Below are positions 39,184 to 47,189 of a stretch of DNA of 64,000 nucleotides, piece by piece. The notes beneath the pieces are model-generated. The model saw nothing but the letters and a program-made list of their open reading frames with translations, searched no databases and was not told where the DNA came from. Source of the DNA: Janthinobacterium lividum (GTDB lineage Bacteria; Pseudomonadota; Gammaproteobacteria; Burkholderiales; Burkholderiaceae_D); NCBI RefSeq assembly GCF_011601275.1, contig NZ_JAAOLY010000011.1, positions 179,695 through 243,694 on the forward strand, written 5' to 3'. The first letter of the stretch is position 1, and every line of letters starts with the position of its first letter. The translations under genes and the position numbers were made by a program.

Positions 39184-39733
39184 GATGTTTAGACGTTTTT
39201 CCCGCGCCGGGACCGAAGCGCTGGATGAAATCGCGTCCCATGCGCTCACAACAATGTTCGAGTCCCGCGCGTAATTCCTTCTCGACCGTGCGGGCGGAAA
39301 TGCCGAAGCGCTCGGCGATGTCGCGGTGCGGCAACTGGTCGACGCGGGCGGCGATGACGATGGCGCGCCGGCGTTTCGGCAACTCCTGCAAGGCCCGTTC
39401 CAGTTCCTCGAGCTCGGCGCGCGCGCTGAAGGTACGGGCCGGGTCGGCCAACTCGTCGGCCATCTCGTACAGATCGTCGATATCGGGCAGGCTGAGCAGG
39501 CGCGCATTGTCGCGGCGTTGATCTTCCGCAATGTTGATGGCGATGCGCATCAGATACGCGGACGGATAGCTGATCGCTTCGGGCGCGGTCATCCGTTCCA
39601 CCCGCAAATACGTTTCATGCAGCGCGTCATTGGCCAGGTCTTCCGAACCGAGGCGGCGCTGCAGGTGGCGGCGAAACTGTCCGTAGCGTTCCAGGAACAG
39701 CTTGCGCAAGGTGGCTTTGAGCAAATCCGACAT
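39176..39733 (-). CDS. FecI-type ECF sigma factor
   Basis: A 185-aa ECF sigma factor. Region 2 includes FRRHLQRRLGSEDLANDALHETYLRV and SYPSAYLMRIAINIAEDQRR; region 4 includes LQELPKRRRAIVIAARVDQLPHRDIAERFGIS and TVEKELRAGLEHC. I start it at the ATG at 39733, two bases after the stop of the STN/TonB-like gene; longer readings enter that gene. Order and overlaps make it the middle gene of a three-gene signalling operon. Its likely targets are tpsA and the following genes, by analogy with VreI of P. aeruginosa. Confidence 0.92.
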   Translation of the reverse strand: MSDLLKATLRKLFLERYGQFRRHLQRRLGSEDLANDALHETYLRVERMTAPEAISYPSAYLMRIAINIAEDQRRDNARLLSLPDIDDLYEMADELADPARTFSARAELEELERALQELPKRRRAIVIAARVDQLPHRDIAERFGISARTVEKELRAGLEHCCERMGRDFIQRFGPGAGKTSKHHD

Positions 39734-39735
39734 GG

Positions 39736-40464
39736 TCAGGGCGCACCAGGCAAGAGGTAGGGCGCGCAATCGGCATCGGGATCGGGCCGCGGCGTCAGTA
39801 AAATCGTCAGCGGCTGCGGCAAGCCGGCCGGCGGCGCGCCATCGATCAGCAGGCTGCGCAGGCGCTGCAGCACGGCGCGGTCGCGCTGTTCCATGCCGCT
39901 CGGTTCGAGCACGTGCACGTCGCGCACCTTGCCCCGCTCGTCGAGCCACAGCTGGAAAGCCAGGCGGTAGCGGCCGAAAGCGTCCGGATGCAAGCGGCAC
40001 AGGGCGCGCGTGAGCGAACGCTGCAGGACGGCCGCATAGCCTTGCAATGGTGCGGCGGCGGGCGCAGCTTCGGCCGGCACGGGCGGCGGCGCCACAGGTG
40101 CGTCGGCCAGCGCCAGCAAGGTGAAGGCATTGCTGCCACTGAAACGCGCACCCAGCTGGGTTCCGACCAGCAAACGCTGCAGCGCTTCGGTCGGCGTGTA
40201 GTCGCCGCGCACGGGCGAGGCCACTCTGCCGGCCGCCAGCTGACTGCTGACGAGCACGGAATACCCGGTCACTTCGCCAAACGCCACCAGGGCCGCGTCA
40301 AGCGGCTGGGCGGGCAAATCGAAACGCAAGGTCGCGTGTGTGCTGGCGTCAGCCCCGTCCGCACTGGCAGCCGGCCGCACGAATGTCATCAATGTCATGA
40401 ATGTCATCAGCAAGCAGGCGGACAGGGCATTGCCCGTTGCGGCGCGGCGGTGGGTTAGTATCAT
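39736..40464 (-). CDS. STN-domain signalling protein with TonB-like C-terminus (VreA-like)
   Basis: A 242-aa exported protein. The leader (to about residue 35) contains three tandem Met-Thr pairs from a 9-base repeat. Residues about 46-118 form an STN domain (LRFDLPAQPLDAALVAFGEVTGYSVLV is its start; GDYTPTEALQRLLVGTQL follows), as found at the N-terminus of FecA-type signalling receptors. A Pro/Ala linker follows, then a TonB-C-like domain (about 142-226; RYRLAFQLWLDERGKVRDVHVLEPSG). There is no plug or barrel. This architecture recalls VreA of P. aeruginosa PUMA3; I recall that protein's small size and missing barrel with confidence, its TonB-like end less so. It is the first gene of the operon and should trigger the FecR/FecI pair. 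Confidence 0.85.
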   Translation of the reverse strand: MILTHRRAATGNALSACLLMTFMTLMTFVRPAASADGADASTHATLRFDLPAQPLDAALVAFGEVTGYSVLVSSQLAAGRVASPVRGDYTPTEALQRLLVGTQLGARFSGSNAFTLLALADAPVAPPPVPAEAAPAAAPLQGYAAVLQRSLTRALCRLHPDAFGRYRLAFQLWLDERGKVRDVHVLEPSGMEQRDRAVLQRLRSLLIDGAPPAGLPQPLTILLTPRPDPDADCAPYLLPGAP

Positions 40465-40537
40465 TTTCCAGGGAAAATCAACGAGAAAGCCTGCTTATGA
40501 AGTGTCTTGACTGCAATGTTGTCTGCAGAATGGCAAG

Positions 40538-40571
40538 ATGGTAGCTTCATAAAATGACAACTGCATGACAT
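40538..40571 (-). promoter_or_regulatory. Pho box and -10 element driving the sigma/anti-sigma operon
   Basis: On the minus strand ATGTCAT-GCAG (40571-40561) and TTGTCAT-TTTA (40560-40550) are two adjacent 11-base PhoB repeats; the consensus is CTGTCAT followed by four A/T-rich bases. A -10-like TACCAT (40543-40538) begins ten bases after the second TGTCAT block, the spacing known from E. coli phoA. The box reads towards the STN gene, whose start is 74 bases from the -10. Binding is not shown, but orientation, repeat length and spacing all agree. Confidence 0.7.
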
Positions 40572-40659
40572 GGCGCCAGCCCGCATTCCGGCCCGTGTCA
40601 TCGCCGCGACACATGACCTTGCTATGCTGGACGCTGATTCCACCGCTCCGGGAGCCGCC

Positions 40660-41025
40660 ATGGCACGCCTGTTATCACTGTTGCTGTTGATCTGCGCCGC
40701 CCTGCCCGCGCAGGCGGACGAGCACACCGTCGTCGTGCAAGCCCCCGCCCCGCAGAAGGGCTGCGTCGAGGTGGAAGTCCATGGCCAGCGCGCGCAATCG
40801 ATGTCTTGTTTGACTGAAAAATTATTGCCGAATGACAACACCGTGAACCGTCAGCCGCCCGCCCTGTCCGGCGCGGAAGCCGTCATGCAGCGCCCGTCGA
40901 ACCAGCTGGGCCTGTACAACCGCGCCGCCCTCGAACACCGCATGGGCAATGCCTTCGGCAAGTCCGTCATGCCGCAGCGTCCGCCTGCTCCACCGCCCGC
41001 CAGCCCGCTGCTGCCGCCGCGTTGA
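40660..41025 (+). CDS. Small exported protein divergent from the signalling operon
   Basis: A 121-aa protein with signal peptide [19 protein letters not shown] and ribosome site GGGAG five bases before the ATG. The mature part has two cysteines ([11 protein letters not shown] and SMSCLTEK) that could form a disulfide, and a proline-rich end. I do not recognise the family. It is divergent from the STN gene, 195 bases away across the Pho box, and ends 94 bases before tex. A longer frame from 40570 overlaps the Pho box and is unlikely. Confidence 0.65.
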   Translation: MARLLSLLLLICAALPAQADEHTVVVQAPAPQKGCVEVEVHGQRAQSMSCLTEKLLPNDNTVNRQPPALSGAEAVMQRPSNQLGLYNRAALEHRMGNAFGKSVMPQRPPAPPPASPLLPPR

Positions 41026-41119
41026 CGTTGTTGTCAACGCACAGTCCATTTGCGCTGTCAAGATTGCGCAATCGCGCCGATTGCGTATCATTCCAGGCTT
41101 GATCGCTCTGGAAACAACC

Positions 41120-43468
41120 ATGCTGCCCACTATCGAACAACGCCTTGCCCTTGAACTTGCCGCCAAACCGGTGCAGGTTGCCGCCGCCATCGAACTGCTC
41201 GACGAAGGCGCCACCGTGCCCTTCATCGCCCGTTACCGCAAGGAAGCGACCGGCGGCCTCGACGATATCCAGCTGCGCCTGCTGGAAGAGCGCTTGCGCT
41301 ACCTGCGCGAGCTGGAAGAGCGGCGCGCCGCCATTGTGGCCTCGATCACGGAACAGAACAAGATGACGCCCGAGCTGCTCGACGCCGTCATGCACGCGGA
41401 AGACAAGACGCGCCTGGAAGACTTGTATCTGCCATACAAGCAAAAGCGCCGCACGAAGGCGCAGATCGCCATCGAAGCGGGCTTGATGCCGCTGGCCGAC
41501 GGCTTGCTGGAAAACCCGGAGCTGACGCCGGAAACGGAAGCGGGCAAATTCCTGCGCGACGCGTTTACTAGTGCCGACGGGAATAATCCGGGCGTGGCGG
41601 ACACCAAGGCGGCCCTCGACGGCGCGCGCCAGATTTTGATGGAGCGTTTCGCCGAAGACGCCACCTTGCTGCAAACCCTGCGCGAGTACGTGCAGGAACA
41701 TGGCATCGTCGAATCGAAAGTGGTGGAAGGCAAGCAGGACGAAGGCGAAAAATTCGCCGATTACTTCGATTACTCGGAAACCATCTCGACCGTCCCTTCG
41801 CACCGCGCGCTGGCGCTGCTGCGCGGCCGCCGCGAAGGCATCCTCGACGTCACCCTGCGCCTGGATACGGAAGCGGAAAAACCGAAATGGGATGCGCCGC
41901 ACAACCCGTGCGAAGGCCGCATCGCCGCCCGTTTCGGCATCAAGCAACAAGGCCGCCCGGCCGACAAATGGCTGGCGGACACGGCGCGCTGGACCTGGCG
42001 CGTGAAAAGCTTCATGCACCTGGAAACGGAACTGATGGGCGCGCTGCGCGAACGCTCGGAACTCGATGCGATCAATGTGTTTGCCACCAATCTGAAAGCG
42101 CTGCTGCTGGCAGCGCCAGCCGGCCAGCGCGCCACCATGGGCCTCGATCCTGGCCTGCGCACGGGGGTCAAGGTCGCCGTCGTCGATGCCACCGGTAAAG
42201 TCGTCGACACGGCCGTGATCTACCCGCACCAGCCGAAGAATGACTGGGACGGCTCGCTGCATACCTTGGGCCGCCTGGCCGCCAAGCACAATGTGTCGCT
42301 CATTTCCATCGGCAACGGCACGGCCTCGCGCGAGACGGACAAGTTGGCGCAGGACTTGATCAAGCAGCATCCGGAAGCGAAGATGACGAAGATCGTCGTC
42401 TCGGAAGCGGGCGCGTCGGTGTACTCGGCGTCCGAATTCGCCTCGAAAGAATTGCCGGACATGGATGTGTCCCTGCGCGGCGCCGTTTCGATCGCGCGCC
42501 GCCTGCAAGACCCGCTGGCCGAACTGGTGAAAATCGACCCGAAATCGATCGGCGTGGGCCAGTACCAGCATGACGTGAGCCAAAGCCAGCTGGCGCGCTC
42601 GCTCGATGCAGTGGTGGAAGATTGCGTGAACGCCGTCGGCGTGGACGTCAATACGGCGTCGGCGCCGCTGCTGGCGCGCGTGTCCGGCCTGTCGGCCAGC
42701 GTGGCGCAAAGCATCGTCACCTACCGCGACATGAAAGGCGCGTTCACTTCGCGCGCCGCGTTGAAGGCCGTACCGCGCCTGGGCGACAAGACCTACGAAC
42801 AGGCGGCGGGCTTCCTGCGCGTGATGGGCGGAGAGAACCCGCTCGACGCCTCGGCCGTCCACCCGGAATCGTACCCGCTGGTGGAAAAGATCCTGGCCGA
42901 TATCAAGAAAGACATCAAGGCCGTCATCGGCGAAACCGCCCTGCTGAAAACCTTGAGCCCGGCAAAATATGCGGATGAAACCTTTGGCGTGCCGACCATT
43001 TCCGATATTCTGAAGGAACTGGAAAAGCCGGGCCGCGACCCGCGTCCGGAATTCACCACCGCCACCTTCAAGGAAGGCGTGGAAGAAATCCGCGACTTGC
43101 GCCCGGACATGATTCTCGAAGGCGTGGTCACCAACGTGGCCGCCTTTGGCGCTTTCGTCGACATCGGCGTGCACCAGGATGGCCTCGTGCACATTTCCGC
43201 CCTGTCGAACACGTTCGTCAAGGATCCGCACACGGTGGTGAAGGCTGGCCAGGTCGTGCGCGTCAAGGTGCTGGAAGTCGATGAAAAGCGCAAGCGCATC
43301 GCGCTGACCATGCGTCTGACGGACAGCGCGCCGCAAGCGGGCAGCAAGCCCGAGCAACGTGGCGACCGCAACGACCGCCGCAGCATGGCGCAGCACCAGT
43401 CGCAATCGCGCAACGCGCCCGAGCCGGCCGGCAGCATGGCCGCCGCGTTCGCCAAGCTGCGCGGCTAA
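41120..43468 (+). CDS. tex: Tex, S1-domain RNA-binding transcription accessory protein
   Basis: A 782-aa cytoplasmic nucleic-acid-binding protein. Domains in order: Tex N-terminal helical region ([24 protein letters not shown]), YqgF/RNase H-like domain ([20 protein letters not shown], residues about 340-440), helix-hairpin-helix repeats ([20 protein letters not shown]) and a C-terminal S1 domain ([30 protein letters not shown] is its core). The Ser/Arg/Gln-rich tail is species-specific. The ATG at 41120 has GGAAA upstream and gives the family's [13 protein letters not shown] start. The downstream GNAT gene follows four bases after the stop. Confidence 0.95.
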   Translation: MLPTIEQRLALELAAKPVQVAAAIELLDEGATVPFIARYRKEATGGLDDIQLRLLEERLRYLRELEERRAAIVASITEQNKMTPELLDAVMHAEDKTRLEDLYLPYKQKRRTKAQIAIEAGLMPLADGLLENPELTPETEAGKFLRDAFTSADGNNPGVADTKAALDGARQILMERFAEDATLLQTLREYVQEHGIVESKVVEGKQDEGEKFADYFDYSETISTVPSHRALALLRGRREGILDVTLRLDTEAEKPKWDAPHNPCEGRIAARFGIKQQGRPADKWLADTARWTWRVKSFMHLETELMGALRERSELDAINVFATNLKALLLAAPAGQRATMGLDPGLRTGVKVAVVDATGKVVDTAVIYPHQPKNDWDGSLHTLGRLAAKHNVSLISIGNGTASRETDKLAQDLIKQHPEAKMTKIVVSEAGASVYSASEFASKELPDMDVSLRGAVSIARRLQDPLAELVKIDPKSIGVGQYQHDVSQSQLARSLDAVVEDCVNAVGVDVNTASAPLLARVSGLSASVAQSIVTYRDMKGAFTSRAALKAVPRLGDKTYEQAAGFLRVMGGENPLDASAVHPESYPLVEKILADIKKDIKAVIGETALLKTLSPAKYADETFGVPTISDILKELEKPGRDPRPEFTTATFKEGVEEIRDLRPDMILEGVVTNVAAFGAFVDIGVHQDGLVHISALSNTFVKDPHTVVKAGQVVRVKVLEVDEKRKRIALTMRLTDSAPQAGSKPEQRGDRNDRRSMAQHQSQSRNAPEPAGSMAAAFAKLRG

Positions 43469-43472
43469 GTCC

Positions 43473-43949
43473 ATGGCCGCCAGGCATGATTTCGTCATCC
43501 TGGCGGTGGACCCCGCCGGCGCGGAGGCGCAGCTGCTGCTCGATGCATTGTCGGACACGCTGCTGCGCATCAATGGCGACAGCGGCCGTTCTTCCTTCGA
43601 TATCGAAGCGGCAACGCCGCGCGGCGGCTTTTACCTGGCCCGCGATGCGGCCGGAGAATTGCTGGGCTGCGCCGCCCTGCGCCCGCTGGGCGAAGCGGAC
43701 AGCGCCGTAGGCGAACTCAAGCGCATGTATGCGCGCCCGGGTTCGACTGGGGTGGGCGCGGCCCTGCTGACCCATGTGGAGGCGCAGGCGCGCCGGCATG
43801 GCTATCAGGCGCTGCACCTGTCCACCCGTTTGGCGAATGCCCGCGCGGTGGCGTTCTATGCCAAACACGGCTACGCGCCCGTGACTGCCTGGGGCAAATA
43901 CGTGGGCGCGGCACAATCGACCTGCCTGGGCAAGACCTTATACGCCTGA
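43473..43949 (+). CDS. GNAT-family N-acetyltransferase
   Basis: A 158-aa acetyltransferase with the GNAT core: beta strand GGFYLARDAAGELLGCAALRPL, acetyl-CoA-binding KRMYARPGSTGVGAALLTHVE (variant of R/Q-x-x-G-x-G/A) and NARAVAFYAKHGYAPV. It begins four bases after tex and is probably cotranscribed. The substrate cannot be deduced. Confidence 0.87.
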   Translation: MAARHDFVILAVDPAGAEAQLLLDALSDTLLRINGDSGRSSFDIEAATPRGGFYLARDAAGELLGCAALRPLGEADSAVGELKRMYARPGSTGVGAALLTHVEAQARRHGYQALHLSTRLANARAVAFYAKHGYAPVTAWGKYVGAAQSTCLGKTLYA

Positions 43950-44048
43950 ACGTGGCTGACTTGCCCGATTTATGACTTGAGCGCATACCCGTGCCGGCGT
44001 TTTCTTATAAAATGACGGCATCTATTTATTTACCCATCAGAGGCAGCT

Positions 44049-44360
44049 ATGAGCGACGTACAAACCTGGATCAAAGAAACCGTGACGAACACGCCAGTCG
44101 TGCTGTTCATGAAGGGCACGGCCCAGTTCCCGCAGTGCGGCTTTTCCGGCCGCGCCATCCAGATCCTGAAAGCGTGCGGCGTGGAAAACATCGCTACCGT
44201 CAACGTGCTCGATGACCCGGAAGTGCGCCAGGGCATCAAGGATTACTCGAACTGGCCGACCATTCCACAGCTGTACGTGAAAGGCGAGTTCATCGGTGGT
44301 TCCGATATCATGAATGAAATGTTTGAATCGGGCGAACTGAAGTCCCTGCTGGATGCCTGA
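44049..44360 (+). CDS. grxD: Monothiol glutaredoxin Grx4 family
   Basis: A 103-aa monothiol glutaredoxin used in iron-sulfur cluster trafficking. The active site is QCGFSGRA (CGFS), the glutathione-contacting [17 protein letters not shown] block is intact, and length is standard. The stop overlaps the ubiX start by eight bases (ATGCCTGA), so the two are coupled. Confidence 0.96.
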   Translation: MSDVQTWIKETVTNTPVVLFMKGTAQFPQCGFSGRAIQILKACGVENIATVNVLDDPEVRQGIKDYSNWPTIPQLYVKGEFIGGSDIMNEMFESGELKSLLDA

Positions 44361-44967
44361 TAGCCAAACGCAGCGGCCGCGCCGTGTCGTCGTGGCCATC
44401 ACGGGCGCCACGGGCGCCGTGTATGGCTTGCGGCTGCTGCAATTGCTCGGTGCCATCCCCGGCGTCGAGACGCATCTGGTCTTGTCGGATGCGGCCGTAC
44501 TGACCCTGCACCAGGAAACGGGCGTGGGGCGCAAGGACATCGAAGCGCAGGCGCACGTGGTGCACAAGCTGCGCGACATCGGCGCCTCGATCGCCAGCGG
44601 CTCGTTTCAATCGGATGGCATGGTCGTCGCGCCGTGCTCGATGAAGACCCTGGCGGCCGTCGCGCACGGCTTGTCGGATAATCTGATCACGCGGGCCGCC
44701 GATGTGGTGCTCAAGGAGCGCCGGCGCCTGATCCTGATGGTGCGCGAAACGCCGTTCAACCTGGCGCACCTGCGCAATATGACGGCCGTGACCGAAATGG
44801 GCGGCATCATCTTCCCGCCCTTGCCGAGTTTTTATCACCACCCGCAGAGCATCGCGGAAATGGTCGACCATACGGTGGCGCGCGTCATCGACCTGCTCGG
44901 CATCGAGCACAGCCTGGCACCGCGGTGGCATGGATTGAAAGCGCCGGACCAGTCCCCAACAAGCTGA
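44353..44967 (+). CDS. ubiX: Flavin prenyltransferase UbiX
   Basis: A 204-aa enzyme that prenylates FMN to make the cofactor of the ubiquinone-pathway decarboxylase UbiD. Motifs are [17 protein letters not shown] (FMN binding), [24 protein letters not shown] and [21 protein letters not shown]. Its start lies within grxD. A structured repeat begins 30 bases after the stop. Confidence 0.95.
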   Translation: MPDSQTQRPRRVVVAITGATGAVYGLRLLQLLGAIPGVETHLVLSDAAVLTLHQETGVGRKDIEAQAHVVHKLRDIGASIASGSFQSDGMVVAPCSMKTLAAVAHGLSDNLITRAADVVLKERRRLILMVRETPFNLAHLRNMTAVTEMGGIIFPPLPSFYHHPQSIAEMVDHTVARVIDLLGIEHSLAPRWHGLKAPDQSPTS

Positions 44968-44996
44968 CAAACTTCGTGGCAGAGTACGCACGTCAC

Positions 44997-45116
44997 GATG
45001 CCTGACAAAAGCGTCGCGAGCGGAAGGAAGAGGTGGTCGAGAAGCGCAACCGTGCTAGAGCACGGTGAGCATCGCAGGCCGCCTATGCCGACGCGCAGCA
45101 GCGTTGGTCAGGCATC
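44997..45116 (+). repeat. Structured repeat copy B, 3' of ubiX
   Basis: GATGCCTGAC (44997-45006) pairs with GTCAGGCATC (45107-45116) as a perfect closing stem around 100 bases. Inside, ACCGTGC (45049-45055) pairs with GCACGGT (45060-45066) over loop TAGA. Flanking conserved blocks are GTCGCGAGCG near 45013 and GCGCAGCAGCGTTG near 45093. These blocks and the layout match the second copy at 53351-53467, with compensatory changes in the hairpin, so the element is probably an RNA structure or a structured mobile repeat. Confidence 0.7.
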
Positions 45117-45122
45117 CACCAC

Positions 45123-45293
45123 TCAGCGTTTTTCGAACTGCGTGGCACTTGCCTGCTTCAAATCCCTGGCTTCTTCAACCATTCTGCGGTGGGCGATCCG
45201 TTTGCGCATCACTTCCGCATGTTGCGCGGCAGTCATGGGGGGCACGGTCATCAAGTCCTTCAGCTGCGCGGTATTGCTGTAGTTACTTTTCAT
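45123..45293 (-). CDS. Possible small protein, 56 aa
   Basis: The frame encodes MKSNYSNTAQLKDLM followed by TVPPMTAAQHAEVMRKRIAH and a charged helical end. Composition looks protein-like, with no cysteines and mixed charges, but the ribosome site is weak and I know no family. A longer frame from 45449 would read through the 45383 palindrome and is less likely. The gene would be preceded by that palindrome at about 90 bases. Confidence 0.3.
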   Translation of the reverse strand: MKSNYSNTAQLKDLMTVPPMTAAQHAEVMRKRIAHRRMVEEARDLKQASATQFEKR

Positions 45294-45382
45294 AAGACGG
45301 CTCAAATGCTCGGCTCCGTAGTGGATGAACTGGCTGCTTCTGATGTGATTATGCGCTGGTATTGGCCGCTGCGCCGCCGCAC

Positions 45383-45408
45383 GCGGAATTATTGTCAAAT
45401 AATTCCGC
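45383..45408. promoter_or_regulatory. Perfect 11-4-11 inverted repeat, possible operator
   Basis: GCGGAATTATT (45383-45393), spacer GTCA, AATAATTCCGC (45398-45408). Such a perfect A/T-centred dyad in a GC-rich genome looks like a protein-binding site. It differs from the dyad in front of the nearby XRE gene. No T run follows on either strand, so a terminator is unlikely. Confidence 0.45.
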
Positions 45409-45538
45409 TGCAGCGCAACATGCGAGGTCTTATTGTGCGGCAAAATCATGTCTCCAGTATGACCTTGCGCAAATAAAAGGACAGGGGGAGCACCGCCAGC
45501 GAAAGGCGGACGGCGCCGGCCGGGGAGGGCCTGGATGC

Positions 45539-45946
45539 TTACTTTTGGTAGTTGACTCGTACCAGCATGCGAATAAATTCTCGCGCGATTTGACGATGAT
45601 GTTCATCTAATCTTTGCAAATCGGCAATTAATTTCACATCGGCGGACTCAAAACGCGACAAAGCGCTGCCCGCCTCACCGTTCGGCGTGGCGCTTTCCGG
45701 GCCGCCAAAACGCAACCATTCCGCCGGAACGCCCAACCATTGGGCAATCATGCGCAATTTCTCTTGCGTCGGAATTGCTTCACCTACTAACCATTTCCTA
45801 GCTGCATGCACGGTAATCGGGCGCCCGTCGAAACGGATATTGAATTCCCGGGCCAGTCTGGTCGGGCTGTCTGGAGAATAATGGGCGTTTTTGAGAGCCA
45901 ACTGAAGTCGCTGGCTGAAGCTTTCGCGTTCGTTAGAAGAATTCAT
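45539..45946 (-). CDS. XRE-family helix-turn-helix regulator
   Basis: A 135-aa DNA-binding regulator. The N-terminal helix-turn-helix (FSQRLQLALKNAHYSPDSPTRLAREFNIRF, then ITVHAARKWLVGEAIPTQEKL) resembles phage-repressor-like XRE proteins, and WLGVPAEWLRFG is common in this subgroup. The C-terminal 50 residues are helical (LIADLQRLDEHHRQIAREFIRML). A perfect dyad lies 11 bases before its ATG, which suggests autorepression. Confidence 0.85.
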   Translation of the reverse strand: MNSSNERESFSQRLQLALKNAHYSPDSPTRLAREFNIRFDGRPITVHAARKWLVGEAIPTQEKLRMIAQWLGVPAEWLRFGGPESATPNGEAGSALSRFESADVKLIADLQRLDEHHRQIAREFIRMLVRVNYQK

Positions 45947-45956
45947 AGGTGTACTA

Positions 45957-45976
45957 TTTCATGTTGTAACATGAAA
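45957..45976. promoter_or_regulatory. Operator-like dyad before the XRE gene
   Basis: TTTCATGTT-GT-AACATGAAA is a perfect 9-2-9 inverted repeat located 11-30 bases upstream of the XRE start codon. A related half-site (TGTTACATTTGAA) lies near 46003. The position fits a repressor blocking its own promoter. Confidence 0.6.
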
Positions 45977-46535
45977 GTCAGTTTCTTGAATGACCATACA
46001 GATTGTTACATTTGAAAAGAGCATCAATTAACAATTAACACTCCAGCCGGGCTTTTCAGGTCAAAAAGTGGGCCGAATTTTCTCTTGCGATTCTGCGTGG
46101 CTTCGGGTCAAATTCGCGGCTAGCCTTGATTTTCGCACTGCAGCACGATTCAAAGCCTCGGTTTGGCATTACAACGTACGGTATCGGATAATGCCCTCCT
46201 CTACCGATACACGCAATGCCCATGTCATACAATTTCTCGTAGACAAAGTTTTCAGAAGGGCCATTTTGTTTTCAATATGGAAACGACATGAACAACGCGC
46301 TCATAGTGGAAACGTTGTTTTTTGATCGTGCCTATTGGAAAGAATCTGCGCCCAAAAATTTTACTGCCATCGCAGCGAAAAGAATGTCGCCGTTATGCCA
46401 GGAAAGCTCTTTTTGGTGTCATCTTGGCCACCAACTCTCGATCTTAAACGCGTTTGTGCAAGAAGAATCAATTTATTTTCAGTAATTATTGTCTGATTCA
46501 CCAAATTCTCCCGTTCACGACCACCTTTTTCTTTG
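45977..46535. other. A/T-richer intergenic region without a supported gene
   Basis: Base composition here is clearly more A/T-rich than in the flanking genes. Short open frames on the plus strand (46068-46325 and 46288-46485) lack family features; the second has GGAAA five bases before an ATG but reads like random sequence. I see no RNA gene. It may be a degraded insertion next to the XRE regulator. Confidence 0.4.
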
Positions 46536-46588
46536 TTGCAGCACGGGCAGGGCACGCTACAATAGTATTGACGTTGACGTAAACGGCA
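46536..46588 (+). promoter_or_regulatory. liuR promoter with overlapping LiuR-type operator
   Basis: TTGCAG (46536-46541) and TACAAT (46558-46563) are spaced by 16 bases. Just downstream, over the expected start site, lies ACGTTGACGTAAACGG (46571-46586), one mismatch from the palindrome core before liuA. This layout fits negative autoregulation. Confidence 0.65.
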
Positions 46589-46634
46589 CTTTGCCACCAT
46601 TGCCTCGCAGCCCCCATCCAGTGACCGACCACCC

Positions 46635-47063
46635 ATGCAACCGACACCGCCCGCACCCATGACGACCTATACGATTACCGAACTGGCGCGGGAATTCGAC
46701 ATCACGGCGCGCGCCATCCGTTTCTATGAAGACCAGGGCTTGCTCAGTCCGAAGCGCGAAGGCGCCGGCGGACGCAACCGCGTCTACACGCCGCGCGACC
46801 GCACCCGCTTGAAACTGACCCTGCGCGGCAAGCGCCTGGGCCTGGCGTTGTCGGAGATCAAGAGCCTGGTCGACATGTACGAGTCGCCAAAGGACACGCG
46901 CGCGCAGATGGACCGCTTCCTGGGCGTCCTGGCGCAGCACCGGCAGACCCTGGAGCAGCAGCGCATCGACATTGAAATGGCGCTGGCGGAAATCAGCGCG
47001 CATGAAGAAGCGTGCGCGCGCATGCTGGCGGACTTGAACCTTGATAAGGCGCAAACCAGCTAA
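46635..47063 (+). CDS. liuR: LiuR, MerR-family regulator of branched-chain amino acid catabolism
   Basis: A 142-aa MerR-family regulator: winged helix YTITELAREFDITARAIRFYEDQGLLSPKRE (split, residues about 11-42), NRVYTPRDRTRLKLTLRGKRLGLALSEIKSL and a C-terminal coiled coil. No metal-binding cysteine pattern is present. Position before the isovaleryl-CoA dehydrogenase gene and the shared operator palindromes identify it as LiuR. The start could also be the ATG at 46659 (MTTYTITEL); neither start has a good ribosome site. Confidence 0.85.
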   Translation: MQPTPPAPMTTYTITELAREFDITARAIRFYEDQGLLSPKREGAGGRNRVYTPRDRTRLKLTLRGKRLGLALSEIKSLVDMYESPKDTRAQMDRFLGVLAQHRQTLEQQRIDIEMALAEISAHEEACARMLADLNLDKAQTS

Positions 47064-47101
47064 AGGCATAGGCAGCGGACAACTGCCGTGCGCATTACTT
47101 T

Positions 47102-47133
47102 ACGTTTACGTAAACGTCACAACTGAGTATCAT
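47102..47133 (+). promoter_or_regulatory. liuA promoter with LiuR operator over the -35
   Basis: ACGTTTACGTAAACGT (47102-47117) is a perfect 16-base palindrome. It contains the -35 TTTACG (47105-47110), which is 17 bases from the -10 TATCAT (47128-47133). A bound LiuR dimer would cover the -35, as expected for a repressor released by an acyl-CoA intermediate. Confidence 0.75.
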
Positions 47134-47189
47134 AGCTACACTGACCCGGCACCCATGACCGCCACACTTATAACGACGACGAGGACGAC

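Larger units (their letters stand above)
44968..45538. other. Intergenic region with structured repeat, palindrome and one doubtful small ORF
   Basis: This 571-base stretch holds the structured repeat at 44997-45116, a doubtful small minus-strand ORF (45123-45293) and a perfect inverted repeat at 45383-45408. I see nothing supportable between 45409 and 45538, which ends at the stop codon of the XRE regulator gene. Confidence 0.6.

Noticed and set aside
40383..40409. Three tandem 9-base repeats of ATGTCAT(C/G)A resembling PhoB half-sites
   Set aside because: Spacing is nine rather than eleven bases and they lie inside the leader-peptide codons of the STN gene, encoding repeated Met-Thr pairs; more likely a coding repeat.
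40967..43573. 868-codon minus-strand frame opposite tex
   Set aside because: Tex is complete with all domains on the plus strand; the antisense frame is Arg/His/Gln-rich noise.
46068..46485. Short plus-strand frames of 85 and 65 codons
   Set aside because: They lie in an A/T-rich gap, have no family resemblance, and only one has even a weak ribosome site.
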